Shown here in pieces: positions 7,608 to 14,671 of a stretch of DNA of 14,671 nt. Origin of the DNA: Bacteroidales bacterium (GTDB taxonomy: Bacteria; Bacteroidota; Bacteroidia; Bacteroidales; UBA7960); NCBI GenBank assembly GCA_007125275.1, contig SLDN01000085.1, forward strand, positions 1 to 14,671, written 5' to 3'. How positions within the stretch are numbered: position 1 is the first letter of the stretch; each line of letters opens with the position of its first letter. Both the position numbers and the translations under genes were made by a program. A model generated the notes under the pieces. The model did no database searches, was not told the origin of the DNA, and saw nothing but the letters and a program-made list of their open reading frames with translations.

Positions 7608-8327
7608 ATGATTCTTAAGCAAGGCATTCATACTCTTTTGGATATCCTGAAAAACTTTGCCGCACTTGCCTACCCGGAAACTTGTTGTGCGTGCGGCACT
7701 ATGCTGATTACGAATGAAAAGCATCTATGTTTGCATTGTCGGGCATTGTTGCCCAAGACAAGGTTTCATAAAAACCGTGAGAATCAGTTGACAAAGATTT
7801 TTTGGGGAAGGCTGCAGATGGAGACCGGCACCTGTCTGTACTATTTCCAAAAGGGTGGAAGGGTGCAACGCTTGATCCATCAGTTCAAGTACAAGGGCAA
7901 CACGGAGCTTGGGTTTTACCTTGGGCAACTGCTTGGTCGCAGCATCAAGTCATCGCCATACTACCGGGATATTGACTGCATTATTCCGGTACCATTGCAT
8001 CCCAAAAGGGAGCGGCTAAGGGGCTTCAACCAGAGTGCCGTGATTGCCGGCGGCATTGCTTCCAGTTTATCAGTGCCCTGCCCGACGCACTTGTTGATCA
8101 GAAAGGAGTACACCGAAACCCAAACCAGGAAGAACCGCTTCAACCGCTGGCAAAATGTGGCTGATGTTTTTGATACACCTGAACCGGAAGCATTGATCAA
8201 CAAGTCGGTTTTGCTTGTTGATGATGTGATAACTACTGGTTCAACACTGGAGGCCTGCGCACAAAAACTGCTGGCCATCAGAGGGGTGAGGGTGTGGATT
8301 GCCACGCTGGCGATAACGAGTCAGTAG
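7608..8327 (+). CDS. comF: ComF family protein, phosphoribosyltransferase-like
   Basis: The 239-residue product has the ComF plan. An N-terminal zinc ribbon carries Cys26-x2-Cys29 and Cys41-x2-Cys44. A linker contains a conserved basic FKYKGN. A type I phosphoribosyltransferase fold follows, whose nucleotide loop is VLLVDDVITTGST (residues 201-213). The basic segment HPKRERLRGFNQS near residue 130 is also typical. ComF is a cytosolic protein needed for DNA uptake in naturally competent bacteria, probably coupling single-stranded DNA import to recombination or primosome proteins. Its enzymatic activity, if any, is unsettled, and in Bacteroidota the gene is widespread without adjacent competence genes, as here. 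The ATG at 7608 follows a good promoter and a structured leader. The TAG at 8325-8327 is 12 bases from the stop of the convergent lamin-tail gene. Confidence 0.93.
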   Translation: MILKQGIHTLLDILKNFAALAYPETCCACGTMLITNEKHLCLHCRALLPKTRFHKNRENQLTKIFWGRLQMETGTCLYYFQKGGRVQRLIHQFKYKGNTELGFYLGQLLGRSIKSSPYYRDIDCIIPVPLHPKRERLRGFNQSAVIAGGIASSLSVPCPTHLLIRKEYTETQTRKNRFNRWQNVADVFDTPEPEALINKSVLLVDDVITTGSTLEACAQKLLAIRGVRVWIATLAITSQ

Positions 8328-8363
8328 GGGTGCTGCTTGTCACAAATGCCCCGCCAGCACCCC
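8327..8363. terminator. GC-rich inverted repeat across the convergent stop codons of comF and the lamin-tail gene
   Basis: GGGGTGCTG (8327-8335) and CAGCACCCC (8355-8363) are perfect 9-base complements around a 19-base loop. The left arm starts on the last base of the comF stop, and the stop of the opposite gene (8340-8342) lies in the loop. The stem could end transcription from both sides, but neither side has the T-run of a classic intrinsic terminator. The terminator call is therefore tentative. Confidence 0.45.
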
Positions 8364-10943
8364 CGTCAACTTGTAATGCCGAACATCTCCATATAAATTG
8401 AACACCTCTGCGTGAATCACATATACCCCGATTGGCGCCTTCAGCCTATCTGATGTCGTGCCATCCCAGGTCATGGTGCCGCGTGCGGCCAGCAACTCAC
8501 CCTGCGCCAGGGTGCGCACCATGCGGCCACGGCTGTCAAAAATCCGTACGTTGGCAACATAACCCGGCTCACCCAGGTCGTAATGGATGTTTAATACATC
8601 ATCGATGCCGCTGCCATCAGGGGCAAAAACCTTGGGATACACTTCAAAACGGATATCACCGCTAGCGGAATATTTCATAAACTGTGAGTTTTGGTATCCC
8701 GGCGTACCAAATCCCGCCGAAGCAGCTGCCGAATGCCAGTTGCTGTCATCCTGTGTCGGCCTGTGCGGATGCAAGCGCTCAAGGGCAATGCCCTTAAGCG
8801 TGGCCAGCAATGACAAATGCATCTCTTCATGATACAAAAACTCATCGATGACGAAATGCCCTTTCGTTGCCAGCACAATATGGCCTTGGGTGTTTGTCAT
8901 CCTGGGCATGCCGGCCAGTTCAACAAAGACATCCGGGGCCGGTGTCAAAAAAGTGCGGTGCACAGCAGCAGTGTCATTGGTCAACACCACATAATCTCCG
9001 GGAAAAATCAGCCAGCCCTCTTCACTGATGTGTTGTACACTAATCAATACATCATCAATCGTATCTCTTGAAGCGAGGAGCAGATCTGCCAGGTCAAACA
9101 CCTTCTCAGACCGGTTGTACAGCTCAACATAGCGCGCACCACGATCCGGCGGATAGAACAGCACCTCGTTGATCACAATATCGAATGTTGAAGCGGATTC
9201 CGGTATGGCCAAACGGCTTTTGCGTCCCGCAATAGCATTTCCGGCACAATCAACCATCTCTTCAGTAACCTCCACCATGTATATTACTTCCCGCTCCAGG
9301 GGAGAGGCCAGCAAGAGGTCCACCCTTGAAAAATCCGGCTCAAGGGGCTTGACAGCCGCCGGGGACCCAACGCCATGGTCGATATCATAATTTTCTATCA
9401 CCCACAACGCCCCCTCATCCATCGGCTCCGAAAAACTCAGTCTGACACTCAGTGAGTCCATCACTGCTGCCCTGAGTAATCGTGGCACTGTGGTGTCCGG
9501 ATTATCGGCTGCCACCGAATTTGGCTCACCGGGTGTGCCTCCCCGGATATCCTTTGAAGCTTTCCAGTTTGCAGCTCCCTCACAAAAGTTACAGGCATCG
9601 ATCTTTTCGAGCGACCAGCCGCCATCAGCCTTGGAAACATCGCGATACCAGCTGCTTGAATACGACACGAAGGATACCAGCCTTTCTTTGTCATCCCATA
9701 ATATCAGGTCGGTGCCGCCAATGGTAAGAGCTGTTGCCGACAGTCCCGGAACAGCCACCACATTGCCGTATCCCTCCAACGCCGGGAAAGCTGTTTCAGT
9801 GGTGAGCACCAAAAAGCCTTTGGGTGGGATGTATGCTTCAGGCAGGGTTCGCTTTGTCGTTCCGTGTTGAAGCACCCAGCCATTGAGATTCAGCGGCAAA
9901 CTTGTGGTGTTGTAAAGCTCCAGCCAATCGTGTGGCGGCAGTTCAACCTCCGGCCGGCTGTTGACCATCAGCTCATTAAATACCACATCAAAACGATTGG
10001 AAACATAGTGGACAAACTCTCCCTGCCAGGCCTCCATCACCTGGCCATCAAGACTTTCGACACCGGATACATCCATTGTGTACAAAGTGTTTGTTTCAAA
10101 GTGTTTGAAAAACAAGAGATTTACTGCGTTGGGAACTTCCTGGTCATAAGAAACAACCAGCGGATGGCCTATGCCGCCATCCACAAAATAATTGGTTGCA
10201 TCAGTGGCGGTTTCATGGCTCACCAACCGGCTAAAAACAATTTCAAGTGTGTTGGGTGAAGTCACTTCCAGGCTCTGAACCTGTGGTGGCCCTTCCGGAA
10301 TGATGTCGCCCACATAGAAATCATCAAAATAGAACCGTTTGTTGTTGCTGCTGGTGTAAGTACACCGAATGCCAAACCACGAAGCTGAGGTGTAAACCGG
10401 GTCAAACACCTCACCCTGAGGCATGAAAATATGGCCACCTGATCCATCGGCCTGCAACTGCCAGTTGCCAATTGCATCGCGCAACATGCGAATGCGTATT
10501 ATGTTGTTGGAAGATGCAGCAAGGTTCGTCGAACCGGCGATCAGCTGAGTGGTTTCCTCACCATCCTGACGATAGAAATACAAGCGCTTGTTGTCGCCGC
10601 CGGTCTTTCCGATCTGAATAAAATAACCATTCAGCGGTGCGGTAAGGTCGCTGTTGTCGCTCACCAGGTAAATGCGCGGATGGTTGTTGTCGGAAGGGGT
10701 AAAAGCAATCCTGGCCCAGAACTCCCATTGTGTATTGACCACCACATCGCTTTGCGTGCTCAGATATGCGATTCCTGCGTCATCAGCATGTAGCTTCAGA
10801 ACGCCATCCTCCACAATAAACTTTTCATGATCGCCTGTCCAGGAAGGGTTGTTGGTAAAATCACCATCGCTGAAATCATCCATAAACTGACCTGATACCA
10901 TCAATGACCAGCATAAACAAAGCAATGCAACACAGTTTCTCAT
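8340..10943 (-). CDS. Secreted lamin-tail-domain protein with Ig-like repeats and a FlgD/CHU_C-like C-terminus
   Basis: The 867-residue protein begins with a signal peptide (MRNCVALLCLCWSLMVSG, likely cut before Gln19). An in-frame ATG 16 codons upstream (10991) exists, but the start at 10943 puts the signal at the true N-terminus. Residues about 20-210 look like a concanavalin-type beta sandwich, opening with DDFSDGDF and ending in FYFDDFYVGD. An Ig-like module (about 219-317) precedes a lamin tail domain (318-480; FNELMVNS, DWLELYN, a C-x2-C pair, GGTPGEPN). The pair then repeats: a second Ig-like module (486-586) and a second lamin tail (587-750; INEVLFYPP, YVELYNRS, GTPGYQN). The last 100 residues (from about 765) carry VFAPDGSGIDDVLNI and a FlgD-like ending with TWDG and GVYV, a fold often linked to type IX secretion. 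It is probably exported and surface-attached; the ligand is unknown. Confidence 0.9.
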   Translation of the reverse strand: MRNCVALLCLCWSLMVSGQFMDDFSDGDFTNNPSWTGDHEKFIVEDGVLKLHADDAGIAYLSTQSDVVVNTQWEFWARIAFTPSDNNHPRIYLVSDNSDLTAPLNGYFIQIGKTGGDNKRLYFYRQDGEETTQLIAGSTNLAASSNNIIRIRMLRDAIGNWQLQADGSGGHIFMPQGEVFDPVYTSASWFGIRCTYTSSNNKRFYFDDFYVGDIIPEGPPQVQSLEVTSPNTLEIVFSRLVSHETATDATNYFVDGGIGHPLVVSYDQEVPNAVNLLFFKHFETNTLYTMDVSGVESLDGQVMEAWQGEFVHYVSNRFDVVFNELMVNSRPEVELPPHDWLELYNTTSLPLNLNGWVLQHGTTKRTLPEAYIPPKGFLVLTTETAFPALEGYGNVVAVPGLSATALTIGGTDLILWDDKERLVSFVSYSSSWYRDVSKADGGWSLEKIDACNFCEGAANWKASKDIRGGTPGEPNSVAADNPDTTVPRLLRAAVMDSLSVRLSFSEPMDEGALWVIENYDIDHGVGSPAAVKPLEPDFSRVDLLLASPLEREVIYMVEVTEEMVDCAGNAIAGRKSRLAIPESASTFDIVINEVLFYPPDRGARYVELYNRSEKVFDLADLLLASRDTIDDVLISVQHISEEGWLIFPGDYVVLTNDTAAVHRTFLTPAPDVFVELAGMPRMTNTQGHIVLATKGHFVIDEFLYHEEMHLSLLATLKGIALERLHPHRPTQDDSNWHSAAASAGFGTPGYQNSQFMKYSASGDIRFEVYPKVFAPDGSGIDDVLNIHYDLGEPGYVANVRIFDSRGRMVRTLAQGELLAARGTMTWDGTTSDRLKAPIGVYVIHAEVFNLYGDVRHYKLTGVLAGHL

Positions 10944-11041
10944 AATTTTCTCTATTTTTGAGGATAAAAATATAGCTTTTCCATCAAACAAGCATGGTTT
11001 ATATCTTACGAATTTGCTAATCGGTTATAAAAAAGAGTTAA

Positions 11042-12031
11042 ATGGTCATAGCATTGATTGGAGCCACCGGGCTCGTGGGCCGGGAAATGATGAAGGTGTT
11101 GGATGAGCAGCATTTCCCTTTTTCAACCTTTCTTCCCTGCGCTTCGGCGCGATCGGCGGGGCGCAAGCTGGAATTCAGAGGTAGTGAATACACCATTTTA
11201 AGCGTGGAAGAAGCCATTGAGGCAAGGCCCCATATCGCCATCTTTTCGGCCGGGGCAGCTGCCTCGCGAAAATATGCTCATGCTTTCGCTGAAAAGGGTA
11301 CTTTCGTGATTGACAATTCATCGGCCTGGCGCAACGATCCCTCCGTGCCGCTCGTCGTGCCTGAGGTCAACGCACATACCATAAGTGCCAAAACAAAGAT
11401 CATCGCCAACCCCAACTGCAGCACCATACAAATGGTTTTACCCATCGCTGCCATCTACCGGCGCTACGGCATCCGCAGACTGGTCATCGCCACTTACCAA
11501 TCAGTTACTGGCACCGGTGTTAATGCTGTTCAACAATTAAACAATGAAAGGGCAGGAATAGATGGAGAAATGGCTTATCCACATCCAATTGACCTGAACT
11601 GCTTTCCGCACGGCGGTGATTTTCTGGAAAATGGCTATACTTCAGAAGAGATGAAGCTCGTCATTGAGACAAGAAAGATACTGGAAAGCCCTGACATTCA
11701 AATTACCGCCACCGTAGTGCGAATACCTGTGATGGGTGGACATTCGGAAGCGGTAAATATTGAGCTTGAAAAAGATTTTGACATAGAAGACATCCGGCAA
11801 TTGCTCCACACCACAAAGGGTGTTGTGGTTCAGGACAAGCCATCTGAAAATATTTACCCGATGCCAAAATATGCCGAAGGGCGTGATGAGGTTTTCGTGG
11901 GCAGGATACGCAGGGATCACTCCGTAAAGTTCGGACTTGACCTGTGGATCGTAGCCGACAATCTGCGCAAAGGTGCTGCAACCAACGCCATCCAGATCGC
12001 ACAATATCTGCTTGACAATAAGTTGGTATGA
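11042..12031 (+). CDS. asd: Aspartate-semialdehyde dehydrogenase
   Basis: Asd reduces aspartyl-4-phosphate to aspartate 4-semialdehyde with NADPH, the branch point to diaminopimelate/lysine, threonine and methionine. The 329 residues carry the dinucleotide-binding GATGLVG (7-13), IDNSSAWR (90-97), the catalytic Cys126 in NPNCST, the QSVTGTG loop, and His234 in VRIPVMGGHSE, which acts as the general acid/base. NGYTSEEMK and the C-terminal DNLRKGAATNAIQ are also typical. The length is normal for the bacterial family. The ATG at 11042 places the glycine-rich loop directly at the N-terminus as expected, and no ribosome binding site is visible. It is divergent from the lamin-tail gene with a 98-base spacer. 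It stands alone from other amino-acid biosynthesis genes in this window and is followed by the lipid kinase gene after 83 bases. Confidence 0.97.
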   Translation: MVIALIGATGLVGREMMKVLDEQHFPFSTFLPCASARSAGRKLEFRGSEYTILSVEEAIEARPHIAIFSAGAAASRKYAHAFAEKGTFVIDNSSAWRNDPSVPLVVPEVNAHTISAKTKIIANPNCSTIQMVLPIAAIYRRYGIRRLVIATYQSVTGTGVNAVQQLNNERAGIDGEMAYPHPIDLNCFPHGGDFLENGYTSEEMKLVIETRKILESPDIQITATVVRIPVMGGHSEAVNIELEKDFDIEDIRQLLHTTKGVVVQDKPSENIYPMPKYAEGRDEVFVGRIRRDHSVKFGLDLWIVADNLRKGAATNAIQIAQYLLDNKLV

Positions 12032-12048
12032 TGTTTTTCAATTTTTCG

Positions 12049-12066
12049 TACTTTTGCAGTTTGCAA
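12049..12066 (+). promoter_or_regulatory. Candidate promoter for the lipid kinase gene, with an overlapping palindrome
   Basis: TACTTTTG at 12049-12056 fits TAnnTTTG. No well-spaced TTTG lies upstream; the nearest TTG (12023-12025) is 23 bases away, so the -33 part is poor. TTGCA-GTT-TGCAA (12054-12066) is a perfect palindrome with a 3-base centre covering the end of the -7 element and the probable start of transcription. The half-site is the one seen before comF, in the opposite arrangement. Confidence 0.4.
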
Positions 12067-12080
12067 AAAAAAACGCAATA

Positions 12081-12104
12081 GACGATTGTCGATTGACGGC
12101 TAAA
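12081..12104 (+). repeat. CGATTGTCG-type short repeat before the lipid kinase gene
   Basis: The stretch holds ACGATTGTCGATTGA (12082-12096), whose core CGATTGTCG can fold as a 3-base stem with a TTG loop. A related copy lies just after the same gene at 13036-13050, matching at 12 of 15 positions. Such degenerate CGATTG spacers look like intergenic filler repeats rather than coding sequence. Confidence 0.35.
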
Positions 12105-12114
12105 ACACAAAACC

Positions 12115-13032
12115 ATGAATGACTGGTTGGTCATAGTAAACCCTAATGCCGGCATTGGGAAAGCCAAAAAGGACTGGGTTCATATTTCCGGATTGCTTAG
12201 CAGGCGGGGCTTTGACTACCTTGTCCGCCTCACTGAAGGCCCGCAGCATGCCACTGACCTGGTTGCTGAGCACATCGAAAAGGGTTTTCGCAAGATCATC
12301 GTTGTTGGAGGGGATGGCACAATGAATGAAGCTGTGAATGGGATTTTTAAACAAAAAAGCGTTCCAACCACGGCCATCAGTCTGGGAATGATCTCAGTAG
12401 GCACGGGCAACGACTGGAGCAGGACGTTCGACATCCCCAAAGACTATGAAAAAGCCATTGCCTTGCTCAAGAATGAACACACCATGCTTCAGGATGCGGG
12501 TACGGTGAGTTATTATAATAGTGACCAAAAGAAGGAACGCTATTTTATCAACATGGCCGGCCTTGGCTTCGACGGACTGGTGGCACAAAAAACCAATGCC
12601 GACAAGATGAAGGGAAAAAGCAACCCTCTTCTTTATCTGATTAACCTGTTGAGCTCACTTTTTTCCTTCAAATCTTGTGGAACAAGGGTTGTCGTAGACG
12701 GGAAAGAGGTAAAAGACAAAATATTCAGCATAAGCATCGGCATCGGCCAATACAATGGCGGAGGGATGCGCCAGGCACCCGACGCCATACCTGATGATGG
12801 CCTCTTTGATATCACGCTCATAAAGAACATGACCAAACTTTCTGTGATCGCAAATGTTACAAGATTATACAACGGCACCATCAAAAAACATAAACAGGTA
12901 GAAGGCCTGACTGGAAAAAATGTCATCATCGAATCAGACAACCCCATACTGCTCGAAACCGATGGCGAATCCCTGGGGCACTCGCCCTTTGAGTTCAACA
13001 TCTTGCCGCAGAGCATCAGGGTGATTGTTTGA
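12115..13032 (+). CDS. Diacylglycerol kinase family lipid kinase (YegS/DgkB-like)
   Basis: The 305-residue protein has the diacylglycerol-kinase catalytic fold: an N-terminal nucleotide-binding domain with VNPNAGIGKA (8-17), the GGDGT loop at 65-69 followed by MNEAVNG, and GTGNDWSR (96-103). The C-terminal beta-sandwich shows the family marks GLGFDG, QAPDAIPDDGLFDITLI and LETDGE. Members phosphorylate diacylglycerol or related lipids with ATP at the inner membrane face, feeding phosphatidic acid back to phospholipid synthesis. Some relatives act on sphingoid or other lipids. Because many Bacteroidota make sphingolipids, the substrate is left open. Length is typical. The start at 12115 gives the normal N-terminus. 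Short CGATTGTCG-like repeats lie on both sides, and glyQS follows after 89 bases in the same direction. Confidence 0.93.
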   Translation: MNDWLVIVNPNAGIGKAKKDWVHISGLLSRRGFDYLVRLTEGPQHATDLVAEHIEKGFRKIIVVGGDGTMNEAVNGIFKQKSVPTTAISLGMISVGTGNDWSRTFDIPKDYEKAIALLKNEHTMLQDAGTVSYYNSDQKKERYFINMAGLGFDGLVAQKTNADKMKGKSNPLLYLINLLSSLFSFKSCGTRVVVDGKEVKDKIFSISIGIGQYNGGGMRQAPDAIPDDGLFDITLIKNMTKLSVIANVTRLYNGTIKKHKQVEGLTGKNVIIESDNPILLETDGESLGHSPFEFNILPQSIRVIV

Positions 13033-13035
13033 TTG

Positions 13036-13050
13036 CCGATTGTCGGTTAA
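13036..13050 (+). repeat. CGATTGTCG-type short repeat after the lipid kinase gene
   Basis: CCGATTGTCGGTTAA resembles 12082-12096 at 12 of 15 positions and folds as a perfect 4-base stem (CCGA/TCGG) with a TTG loop, four bases after the TGA. No T-run follows, so it is not an intrinsic terminator. It may be a 3'-end hairpin or a filler repeat. Confidence 0.35.
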
Positions 13051-13073
13051 CAAATAAACGAATCACCAAAAAC

Positions 13074-13115
13074 TTCTAACCTGTAATTTCTAACTTTCAA
13101 TTTCTAACATCTATA
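13074..13115 (+). repeat. Three phased TTCTAAC units, 14-base period, upstream of glyQS
   Basis: TTCTAAC occurs at 13074-13080, 13088-13094 and 13102-13108, exactly 14 bases apart. Units one and two agree at 11 of 14 positions; the third keeps mainly the heptamer. The array ends seven bases before the glyQS ATG and would lie in its leader or promoter region. A near -7 element (TAACTTTC, 13091-13098) falls inside it. Confidence 0.6.
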
Positions 13116-13121
13116 AAATCA

Positions 13122-14648
13122 ATGACAAAAGGAGAAGACACATTTAAAAAGATCATTGCGCATTGCAAGGAGTACGGGTTTATTTTCCCGTCGAGTGAGA
13201 TTTACGACGGCCTGAGTGCGGTTTACGATTACGGACACAATGGTGCTGAGCTCAAAAACAACATCAAAGATTACTGGTGGAAGTCGATGGTGCAGTACCA
13301 CGAGAACATTGTGGGGCTGGACGCAGCTATTTTTATGCATCCGGCTGTATGGAAGGCATCGGGACACGTTGATGCGTTCAACGACCCCTTGATCGACAAC
13401 AAGGACTCGAAGAAAAGATATCGTGCCGATGTGCTGATCGAAGACCATGTCGCAAAGTTGGAAGAAAAGATCGACAAAGAGGTAAAGAAGGCTGCAAAAC
13501 GCTTTGGTGACAGTTTTGATGAGCAGATGTTTCGTGAAACCAACCCTCGCGTGCAGGCCAACCGCAAAAAGATCGATGACATCATCAAGCGTTTTGTGGC
13601 AGCACTGGAGGCTGAACGCCTGGACGATGTCAAGGGCTTGATTGAGGAGCTGGGCATCGTTTGCCCTGTTTCGGGTTCGCGCAACTGGACAGACGTGCGG
13701 CAGTTCAACCTGATGTTCAGCTCGCAGATGGGCTCCACCGGCGAGGGCGCCAGCCTCGTGTACCTTAGGCCGGAAACCGCGCAAGGCATCTTCGTGAACT
13801 TCCTGAACGTGCAAAAGACAGGGCGTAAAAAGCTGCCCTTCGGCATAGCGCAGATCGGCAAGGCCTTCCGCAACGAAATCGTAGCACGGCAGTTTATCTT
13901 CAGGATGCGGGAGTTTGAACAGATGGAGATGCAGTTTTTTGTAAGACCCGGGCAGGAGAAAGAGTGGTATGAGTACTGGAAGAAAGAGCGCATGCGCTGG
14001 CACCTCGCGTTGGGCATCCCTGAAAGCCACTTCAGGGTCCACGAGCACGAAAAGCTGGCGCACTATGCCAACGCCGCTGTGGATATTGAGTTTGACTTCC
14101 CCTTCGGGTTCCGTGAAATTGAAGGCATCCATTCGCGCACCGATTTTGACCTGAATGCACACCAGAAGCACTCGGGCAAGAAGCTCCAGTATTTTGACCC
14201 TGAGACCAATGAAAGCTATGTGCCGTATGTGGTTGAGACCTCCATCGGCCTCGACCGGATGTTCCTTGCCATAGTCAGCCACGCCTATACCGAAGAAACC
14301 CTCGAAGACGGCAGTGAGCGTGTGGTGATGAAGATTCCGCCGGCCCTCGCACCCATAAAGGTTGCCGTACTGCCGTTGCTTAAAAAAGACGGACTGCCAG
14401 AGAAAGGACGGGAGATCTTCGACACCCTGAAGTATGACTTCCACTGCCAGTATGAAGACAAAGACGCCATTGGTCGCCGCTACCGTCGCCAGGATGCCAT
14501 CGGTACGCCCTATTGTATTACCGTTGACCATCAGACCCTGGAGGATAACACCGTTACCATCCGCGAAAGAGACAGCATGCAACAAGACAGGATACCCGTC
14601 GATAAAATATCCACCATCGTGGCTGATCGCATCAGGCTGCGGGGATAA
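13122..14648 (+). CDS. glyQS: Glycine--tRNA ligase, dimeric one-chain type
   Basis: This class II synthetase charges tRNA-Gly with glycine. The 508-residue chain is the alpha2 type also found in Firmicutes and eukaryotes, not the alpha2-beta2 enzyme of many Proteobacteria. The N-terminus carries YGFIFPSSEIYDGLSAVYDY. The motif 1 region covers about 38-70, and AFNDPLIDNKDSKKRYRAD lies at 85-103. The glycine pocket segment RPETAQGIF is at 216-224, motif 2 (AFRNE, 248-252, then MREFEQMEMQFF), and motif 3 Gly-Leu-Asp-Arg at 376-379. The C-terminal anticodon-binding domain spans about 411-503 and includes GRRYRRQDAIGTPYC. All catalytic segments are present and the length is normal. Codons TTA, CTA and TCA are essentially absent over most of the gene, which leaves a long antisense frame open and suggests strong codon selection. 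No T-box is visible in the 89-base leader; a phased repeat sits there instead. Confidence 0.97.
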   Translation: MTKGEDTFKKIIAHCKEYGFIFPSSEIYDGLSAVYDYGHNGAELKNNIKDYWWKSMVQYHENIVGLDAAIFMHPAVWKASGHVDAFNDPLIDNKDSKKRYRADVLIEDHVAKLEEKIDKEVKKAAKRFGDSFDEQMFRETNPRVQANRKKIDDIIKRFVAALEAERLDDVKGLIEELGIVCPVSGSRNWTDVRQFNLMFSSQMGSTGEGASLVYLRPETAQGIFVNFLNVQKTGRKKLPFGIAQIGKAFRNEIVARQFIFRMREFEQMEMQFFVRPGQEKEWYEYWKKERMRWHLALGIPESHFRVHEHEKLAHYANAAVDIEFDFPFGFREIEGIHSRTDFDLNAHQKHSGKKLQYFDPETNESYVPYVVETSIGLDRMFLAIVSHAYTEETLEDGSERVVMKIPPALAPIKVAVLPLLKKDGLPEKGREIFDTLKYDFHCQYEDKDAIGRRYRRQDAIGTPYCITVDHQTLEDNTVTIRERDSMQQDRIPVDKISTIVADRIRLRG

Positions 14649-14671
14649 GTCTGACCATTTTAAGAAAAACA

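Noticed and set aside
10953..10960. TATTTTTG as a promoter for asd
   Set aside because: It matches TAnnTTTG on the plus strand, but I found no TTG/TTTG at the right distance upstream, and the area is an AT-rich divergent spacer where chance matches are likely.
10944..10991. 16-codon upstream extension of the lamin-tail protein
   Set aside because: The extra charged residues would precede a clean signal peptide; starting at 10943 places the signal at the N-terminus.
13033..13121. T-box or other tRNA-sensing leader before glyQS
   Set aside because: The spacer is only 89 bases, has no T-box consensus and no terminator stem; it consists mainly of short repeats.
13119..14585. 488-codon open frame antisense to glyQS
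   Set aside because: It is in exact codon register with glyQS, so it stays open simply because glyQS avoids TTA, CTA and TCA. The product has no recognisable domain, and glyQS is complete.

Overview
The window reads as an ordinary chromosomal stretch of a Bacteroidota bacterium, probably of the Bacteroidales or a nearby environmental lineage. The evidence is TAnnTTTG-type -7 promoter elements ahead of several genes, no clear Shine-Dalgarno sequences, a lipoprotein with an acidic tail just after the lipid-bearing cysteine, a secreted lamin-tail protein with a FlgD/CHU_C-like C-terminal domain, and a one-chain dimeric glycyl-tRNA synthetase. Base composition looks near half GC by eye. The order-level placement is inference.

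Layout from left to right. A 5'-truncated serine hydrolase of the class C beta-lactamase fold (1-1278, +), a pirin-family protein (1385-2431, +) and a lipoprotein M19 dipeptidase (2690-3946, +) all point right. The last two each have a candidate promoter of their own. The dipeptidase converges on pheT (3982-6435, -). pheT lies 35 bp behind an unrecognised single-pass membrane coiled-coil protein (6471-7388, -), and the two are probably co-transcribed. A 219-bp divergent spacer holds the comF promoter and a structured leader. comF (7608-8327, +) then converges, with only 12 bp between stop codons, on a large secreted lamin-tail-domain protein (8340-10943, -). From there asd (11042-12031, +), a diacylglycerol-kinase-family lipid kinase (12115-13032, +) and glyQS (13122-14648, +) run to the right edge with 83- and 89-bp spacers.

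The genes do not form one pathway. They are housekeeping functions (two aminoacyl-tRNA synthetases, aspartate-semialdehyde dehydrogenase, a lipid kinase, ComF) mixed with envelope or exported proteins (serine hydrolase, dipeptidase lipoprotein, coiled-coil membrane protein, lamin-tail protein). I see no mobile element, CRISPR array, tRNA, rRNA, phage gene or defence system. No gene-free stretch exceeds 300 bases; the longest is 2432-2689, which holds little beyond a weak promoter.

I did not find an undescribed system. The points worth a second look are small: the tandem hairpins with a T-run in the comF leader, GC-rich inverted repeats at or near the 3' ends of three genes, a 14-base phased repeat before glyQS, related short repeats flanking the lipid kinase gene, TTGCA/TGCAA palindromes at two promoters, the duplicated Ig-like/lamin-tail architecture of the secreted protein, and the unrecognised coiled-coil protein upstream of pheT.
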